This document shows positions 58,481 through 64,000 of a DNA stretch of 64,000 nt, one piece after another. Source of the DNA: Parapristionchus giblindavisi (Eukaryota > Nematoda > Chromadorea > Rhabditida > Diplogasteridae). The notes below the pieces were generated by a model. It was not told the DNA's origin and did not search any database. It was given only the letters and a program-made list of their open reading frames with translations. The stretch spans positions 1,499,501-1,563,500 of the forward strand of contig CALSFV010000004.1 of NCBI GenBank assembly GCA_943737045.1. Reading direction: 5' to 3'. Position numbers and translations under genes: made by a program. The first letter of the stretch is position 1, and every line of letters starts with the position of its first letter.

Positions 58481-59221
58481 TACAGATCCACCGTTTAGTT
58501 GATCTTGGTAAAGTATTTAAATGTAATATAAAAAGACAAGTTGCTCAATTCAAAAATATCAATGAAATGAAGTGTAAATAATTCCAATACAGTGCTAATT
58601 GATAAATACAAGAACAATAAATTAGCAGTGTTCGTAGATAATTCGTTCCCTCAAATAATGGTTCGCAAAGCGGCAATACGCATTATTTGTCTTTGCAGTC
58701 AATCGCTAGCGCAAAATAAAAGGCGCCCATTTGGGTGAAAAAAATTCTTTTACTTTTATTTAACTTGAGAGAATACGATTTATGCACTGTTACAGTAACG
58801 TTTATCAACTTTTTGCGATTCTTCTACTTTTATTTAACTTGAGAGAATACGATTTATGCATACTCTCTGAAGCCAAATGAATATCTTTTATTTGAGGGCT
58901 CGTAGCCCTCAAAGAAGGCCCTCTACTGTATCCGCACTCCCTTGTGGTAGGGGTTCTTTTAGTTTTATTGAATCGCGGTAGAAACCGCGATTTAAAAGAA
59001 CTATAGAAAATAGATTGAATCACAATAGAAAAAATACACTACATTTATCTTATCAGCACTAAGTGAGGAAGAGTAAGTAAGTAAAGAAATACTATAGAAA
59101 ATAGCAATAATATTATTAGTACTAATATTAATGCGTCGTCAAATTTGCCTTACACACGAATACGACACCAAAGGCTTAAGGTCATTTCGTTACGTATGCG
59201 TCAGCGCAAATTTTGCAACCA

Positions 59222-60090
59222 GGGGTATTCTTTCGTCAATTTCGGCACATGCCGAAATATTTTTCGGCATTCCGAAATAAATTTCCGCGCACACGTTGAG
59301 AGATAGAGCGGTCTGCCGAAAATGAGAGAGGCCTTCCGAATGCCGAAATATTCGGCAAAATGATTTAGACATCGTAAGAGAAAAATTCGGCGCACTTTTT
59401 CGAAAGCCTAAATATTTGAGGGGAGGACGAAAGGTTTTCGGCATGACATCGTTTTCATTTTTGCTACTCCGGTATTTTTTGCTCGCGGGGCACACCGTTG
59501 AGAGGCCAAATCTCGCGGGGTACACCGCGAGGTGCACCACGGTGTGGAAGTGACGGCGTGCCTCGCGGGGTGGACATCAAATCTCGCGGGGCACACCGTC
59601 CCTCCTGCCCCGCGAGGCACGCCGTCGTCCGCCTCGCGGGGCTCCCCGTCTAGAGGCTGCAGCTCGCGAGGTACCCCGTCTAAGTGTTCTACCCCGCGGT
59701 GTACCTCGCGAGGTACACCACGGGATTGAACGGTGTGCCCCGCGAGTAAAAAATACCGGAGTATTTGTCTTTTTCTTGAGCGGCGTCTCAGCATCACGAC
59801 CAACCGACCAGCGAAGAGAAGAACGGGGGAAGTGATGAATGAGAGACGAATCAAAAAGAATGAGAAACAATATTCCTAGGCACTAGGAAGAGAAACGATA
59901 GAGAATGAAATGAAGCAAAATAATCTAGTGGTTGATTGATAATTTGACATGCGGAAGGTCGGTGGTACATTCTCATCTCAAAACGTGTCTTTTGCGAGAT
60001 TCGGGTGATCATTTTCGAGTATAGCCCTGAAATATTTCGGCACGCCTTAGAATTTCGGCATGGCCGAAATAGACGAAAGAATACCACCCC
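59222..60090. mobile_element. Inverted-repeat element (ggtattctttcgtc ends) hosting the GC-rich foldback
   Basis: The left aggggtattctttcgtcaat and right complement (ggtggtattctttcgtctat) define the ends; tttcggca/tgccgaaa motifs recur throughout. The GC-rich foldback at 59467-59761 is inserted in it. No coding function recognised. Confidence 0.65.
59467..59761. mobile_element. GC-rich foldback element, copy 2
   Basis: 295 bp with the same ctccggtattttttgctcg ends as 5910-6192 and TA on both sides. It contains a 12-bp extra module (ggtacaccgcga) relative to copy 1. The 148-codon minus-strand frame crossing it is a by-product of the repeats. Confidence 0.85.
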
Positions 60091-60269
60091 TGAAGAGACT
60101 TTTGCGCATTTGTATCTAGTTTTGATCATTGTGATAAAGTTCCACTCCATCTCAACTACCCTATTTGACATCTAATTTGGTACGATGAGGGTGGGGTAGG
60201 TGAGCTACGGTAGCTAAAATGTACTAGAAAAATTTGTCGTGTCGATTTACCCAAGGAGGGCCAAGCACA

Positions 60270-60424
60270 GAATTTTGGCACTACTTCAGAATAGGGTACC
60301 AGTCCAAAATAATAGTATAATTGCCTAATATAAACGTCCTTTCTTTTGTGTTAATTTCATTTTTCATGTTCTTTTGGACTTGCCCGGTGTACTGGTACCC
60401 TATTCTGAAGTAGTGCCAGAATTT
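60270..60424. mobile_element. 155-bp palindromic MITE
   Basis: The arms ctacttcagaatagggtacc / ggtaccctattctgaagtag are exact complements at both ends, with an A/T-rich centre. Confidence 0.8.
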
Positions 60425-60465
60425 TTATAGCAAGTTTAAAAAAAAAGTACAAATTTGATACTGTA

Positions 60466-61145
60466 GGTTCTGACAATTTTTAGTGAAATCTGACCTACCG
60501 AACTTGATCTGACCCACCGAACAGGGTTACGGTAGATTACGGTAGTTTGCAATAGCTCATAATGATTTTGCACAAGTAGTGGCTGTTCTGACAATTTTTA
60601 GTGAAATCTGACCTACCGAACTTTATCTGACCCACCGAACAGGGTTAAGGTAGATTACGGTAGTTTGCAATAGCTCATAATGATTTTGCACAAGTAGTGG
60701 CTGTTCTGACAATTTTTAGTGAAATCTGACCCACTGAACTTGACATGGCCCACCGAACCGGGCTACTTGGAGAACCCTAATGGCGACCCAGCTGACCCTT
60801 ATTAGCTGAATAAAGTTGTTATAATGAAAAAAATAACGATAACGCACACGTAGTGGCCATTTCTTCAATTTTTAGTGAAATCTGACCCACCGCACTTGAT
60901 CTTTCCCACCGAACCGGTTACGGTAGATTACTGTAGTTTGCAATAGCTCATAATGATTTCGCACAAGTAGTGGCTGTCCCTTCAATTTTTAGGTAAATCT
61001 GACCCACCGAACTTGATCTGACCCACCGAACCGGGTTACGGTAGATTACTGTAGTTTACAATAGCTGAAAATGATTTCGAACAAGTAGTGGGTGTTCTGA
61101 CAATTTTTAGTGAAATCTGACCCACTGCACTTGATATGACCCACC
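60466..61145. repeat. Tandem array, about 118-bp unit (shared with the 9-bp-TSD element)
   Basis: About six copies of a unit containing tttttagtgaaatctgacc, acttgatctgacccaccgaa, gttacggtagattac and cataatgattttgcacaagt, starting near 60477. One further partial copy follows the palindrome (62440-62540), so the array was split by an insertion at about 61146. The same unit forms the inner halves of 54622-56588. Confidence 0.8.
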
Positions 61146-62396
61146 GAATCTTAGAAAATCGACATATGTGAGGTATCGATGAAAAATGAATTTTCCTGTT
61201 TTATGTGTGATAATTACAGGCTCCATGAGTGAAATACACTGGTACTTGGAAATTGCTTCCAATTGAAAATTCGCTTCAGGGGGTGACCACAGAACGGTTT
61301 GGCGCCTTTTCCTAAAAAGCTTATTTCGAATCCAATCGATGCGGGAGTGGGCGCAATGCACTCCTTGAGTAATTCTAAGAAACTATTTTCTAGGTGAGCT
61401 TTTCGATCAACGGTCAACGAAGTCTGGAATTGGGAATTTTCGAAAAAAATTTCACATTTAATTAATTTTAACTATTTCACTATAACAAGCCTACAACTTT
61501 TTATTTGCTCAATCGCTTCTGCATATCATAACACATCTTCAGTTTGAAAATCATATATTTTTTAAAAATACGTATAATACGAAAAAATCGTTTTTATAAC
61601 GAAAATCGTAATTATGGTGTGCACCTACAGTAATCCATAATCGGTTAATTTGGGAATTTGGTAGTTTTAAACATATTTCACCGCTGTTCTTGACATGACT
61701 GAGGTATACGAATACTCCTCGTCTTCGGAGTGCACCTATTCCCAGGCATCGAACTCGCGTGGCACGGATCGTTAGCCAAACGCACTACCCACTACACCAC
61801 AGCCGCTACATTCCCAGGTGCTGATTTCGCTGAAAATTGACATTTTTCGTAAATTGATCACTATTTCGTTGTTTGTTATCCATAATCGATAAAAATTGGA
61901 ATACTATACCATAGTATCATCTATACAAACATACTAAAAAATGAAGAGAAACGGTTGACTTTGAAGAAAGTTATTGAAAAACCAAAATATCATAAAATAT
62001 TGACCAGCACTGAACCGTCCAGGTGCACTCCGAAGACGTGGAGTAGTTATATACCTCAGCCATGTCAAGAACAGCGGTGAAATATGTTTAAAACTACCAA
62101 ATTTCCAAATTAACCGATTATGGATTACTGTAGGTGCACACCATAATTACGATTTTCGTTATAAAAACGATTTTTTCGTATTATACGTATTTTAAAAAAA
62201 TTATGATTTTCAAACTGAAGATGTGTTATGATGGATTCGAAATAAACTTTATAGGAAAAGGCGCCAAACCGTTGTGTGGTCACCCCCTGAAGCGAATTTT
62301 CAATTAGAAAGAATTTCCAAGTTCCAGTGTACTTCACTCATGTAGCCTGTAATTATCACACATAAAACAGAAAAATTCATTTTTCATCGATACCAA
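61146..62396. mobile_element. 1.25-kb palindromic element with a tRNA-like core
   Basis: Outer arms match in inverse (gaaaaatgaattttcctgtt and complement; gcgaattttc with gggggtgaccac and complement), and an inner pair (ggtgtgcacctacagtaatcc; catatttcaccgctgttctt) is shifted by a small indel. The centre contains a minus-strand tRNA-like sequence at 61733-61803. It interrupts the 118-bp tandem array. Confidence 0.8.
61733..61803 (-). repeat. tRNA-like segment (box A and box B)
   Basis: Minus strand: box A tggtgtagtgggtagtgcg and box B gagttcgatgcc at normal spacing. The loop around ttggctaac does not give a good anticodon arm, and acceptor ends do not pair. tRNA-derived. Confidence 0.5.
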
Positions 62397-62603
62397 AAAA
62401 TATTCCAGTTGTTGAATTCTCTCAGATAGTGCTTTATAATGATTTTGCTCAAGTATTGGCTGTTCTGACAATTTTTAGTGAGATCTGACCCACCGCACTT
62501 GATCTGACCCACCGATCCGGGTTACGGTAGATTACGGTAGTGTTAATCGATAAATCTTTATCTCGTTATTCCTAACATTTTGTGTATATTCAAAAAACTA
62601 CAA

Positions 62604-64000
62604 TCATTTCATATTGAGCGATGGTTTCATAGACAACTTGTGCTGGATGAAAGGCTTAATTGATATTCCCTTATTCGGTTTCAGCTTGAAGTCTCGCATG
62701 CCCGGTACTGGTGGTTCACATCTGGAAAGAAATGGATTAGATAAAGCCATATTGATTGATGGAAGGAAGGAGGAAAAGAGAGTGGGATGCTACACAAAAG
62801 AAATATGCAGTATTCCAGCTCGTTACCAATGTGTCCATTGCAGGAAATATTATTCAACTCGAAAGATAAGTTGTCTCTCTTTTCCGTTAAAAGGAAATAT
62901 GAAATTCGCGAAAAACGCAAATGACAAATTTTATCTCTCACTAGCAGAATCTCTCATCTGCCAAACAAAACAACAATTGTCCATAAAAATGTATTTTCAA
63001 AATATGGAAAAAGAAAAAAATATAAACTCGCCTGCCCTTGATACACTCCGCCTGGTAGCAAATATCCGTCCCTTCGAACCCTTTACAATTGCCTCCGAGA
63101 CGAATCTTGAATTTGAAATATTATAAATATTTCTATTTTTAATTTAGCTTCATGCGGACAGTACTGTACAAGTTGTTAAAGCATAATCCACGGCGGTTCA
63201 ATAACAGGAGGATTCAAGACAAAGTTAAATGTAGGGATTTCCCTCCAATGAACCGCCGTGTAATCATCTCTTTTTTCCTGCATCTCTTTTTTCTCATCTC
63301 CGCCGTTTTACTTACCATGTAAGAAAGAGCACTTTCCTTTGTACTCATTTACTAAAGGACCATTCTGCATTTTAATATGACATTTGAAAAAACTATTTTA
63401 TACTCACTTTGCTCATACACGTAGGCTTGAACGAGTATTTGACATCACAATAAAGATATCTAAAAAGGACTGAATTTTAGATGAGAGATTCACATAGCTA
63501 ACAATAAGACCGCATTCATGAACAAACGGTTAATCAACCGAAACGTAATGTGACTATAATACGACTTTTGATTGAAGCCTATTAATGCGACCTCAGTTTT
63601 GCCAAGTTTCATAGATATCTAGAACGAATCCTTCATTTTTTATTTTTTCTTTATTTTTTATTACTATTGATTCGATTGTTTTTGAATATTCTATTATTTC
63701 TGAGAAGGTATGTACATACTTCGATCCACAATCTCGCTTTCTCTCCTCACATGTCGGCCTCGGTGCGAATTCGTACATGTTGTCCGTGTAGCCATTTGAT
63801 AGACCTGCAATATGATATTTGATCTTTGATCTTTTATATTTGCTCTTCGAAACTTCAATATTTTCACTTCAAGATTAATTCTTTAATCATTCGCACCATC
63901 TTTGTTCGTTATTCCGAGGAAGGGCATGATGCTATCTCTATTGTGCTGTACAGGAAAGCATCTCGGATCAGATTCGGGATAATCTCGTTCTCGTTGATCG
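62604..64000 (-). CDS. Second tyrosinase, 3' half (runs off the window)
   Basis: Exons (minus): 64000-63897 (partial), 63804-63720, 63459-63408, 63105-63032, 62721-62604, ending TGA. Exon sizes 85, 52 and 74 equal those of the first tyrosinase, and the protein is highly similar: [59 protein letters not shown]. The tail is longer (38 codons in the last exon against 22), with an insertion [15 protein letters not shown]. The donor after 63032 is GC (GCGAGT); here the other joint uses a normal GTATGT where the first copy has GC. The copper-binding exons lie outside the window. The 170-codon plus-strand frame opposite is antisense to these exons. Confidence 0.85.

Larger units (their letters stand above)
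57178..58949. mobile_element. 1.77-kb foldback element carrying LINE fragments
   Basis: Arms of about 300 bp: taccacaagggagtgcggat at the left pairs with the right end, and ttaacttgagagaatacgat occurs twice per arm as a direct repeat. The 1.1-kb centre holds two degraded non-LTR retrotransposon 3' fragments (57521-58017 and 58262-58480). Confidence 0.8.

Noticed and set aside
59408..59854. 148-codon minus-strand frame and overlapping frames
   Set aside because: They run through the GC-rich foldback 59467-59761; openness comes from repeated modules, and the same frames appear in copy 1 at 5.7-6.2 kb.
62614..63126. 170-codon plus-strand frame
   Set aside because: It is antisense to the last exons of the second tyrosinase, whose splice sites and protein similarity are unambiguous.

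Overview
The window looks like nuclear DNA of a nematode, probably a rhabditid/diplogastrid of the Pristionchus type (inference). The genes are split into many short exons (35-280 bp) by compact introns, the gene families are metazoan (seipin, JAMP, NOL9/GRC3, type-3 copper tyrosinase, BTB), some start codons sit just after pyrimidine-rich AG sites that could accept a spliced leader, and introns are full of ATTGATTG/ATCGAT runs and TACGGTA/TACCGTA/TACTGTA motifs. Almost none of the long uninterrupted reading frames is a gene; the gene models below were built by joining exons at GT/AG sites and checking that reading phase was kept.

Layout. 1-16.85 kb: a minus-strand gene of at least 29 exons (at least 894 codons) for an acidic, coiled-coil protein with Cys/His clusters; its introns hold many small inverted-repeat elements with 8-bp target duplications, and a 4.17-kb element of the same type lies beyond its last firm exon. 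17.29-22.65 kb: plus-strand seipin (8 exons), with a small two-exon antisense gene inside intron 3. 23.39-26.90 kb: plus-strand JAMP homologue (9 exons), whose reading frame continues for 61 codons after its TAG. 28.97-34.74 kb: minus-strand tyrosinase with all six copper-ligand histidines but signs of frame damage. 35.3-45.8 kb: repeat territory, including a 0.97-kb foldback element and a near-perfect 7.67-kb palindrome, with two divergent gene starts between them. 46.56-50.63 kb: plus-strand NOL9/GRC3 polynucleotide kinase (21 exons). 51.1-54.6 kb: remains of a minus-strand BTB (possibly MATH-BTB) gene broken up by a 2.2-kb palindrome. 54.6-62.5 kb: nested transposable elements (a 9-bp-TSD palindrome built of tandem repeats, a foldback carrying LINE fragments, a GC-rich foldback, tandem arrays, another palindrome). 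62.6-64 kb: 3' half of a second tyrosinase, a duplicate of the first.

The genes have no evident common pathway: seipin and JAMP are ER membrane proteins (lipid-droplet assembly; proteasome/ERAD link), NOL9 acts in pre-rRNA processing in the nucleolus, and tyrosinases act in extracellular/cuticular phenol oxidation. The most unusual material is (1) the JAMP post-stop extension with a 12-bp inverted repeat starting 8 nt after the stop, (2) several independent long palindromes that each carry a tRNA-like (box A/box B) segment, and (3) splice irregularities in NOL9 (a TG acceptor, a 42-nt in-frame intron with a TGA) and in the tyrosinases (GC donors, a one-base frameshift).
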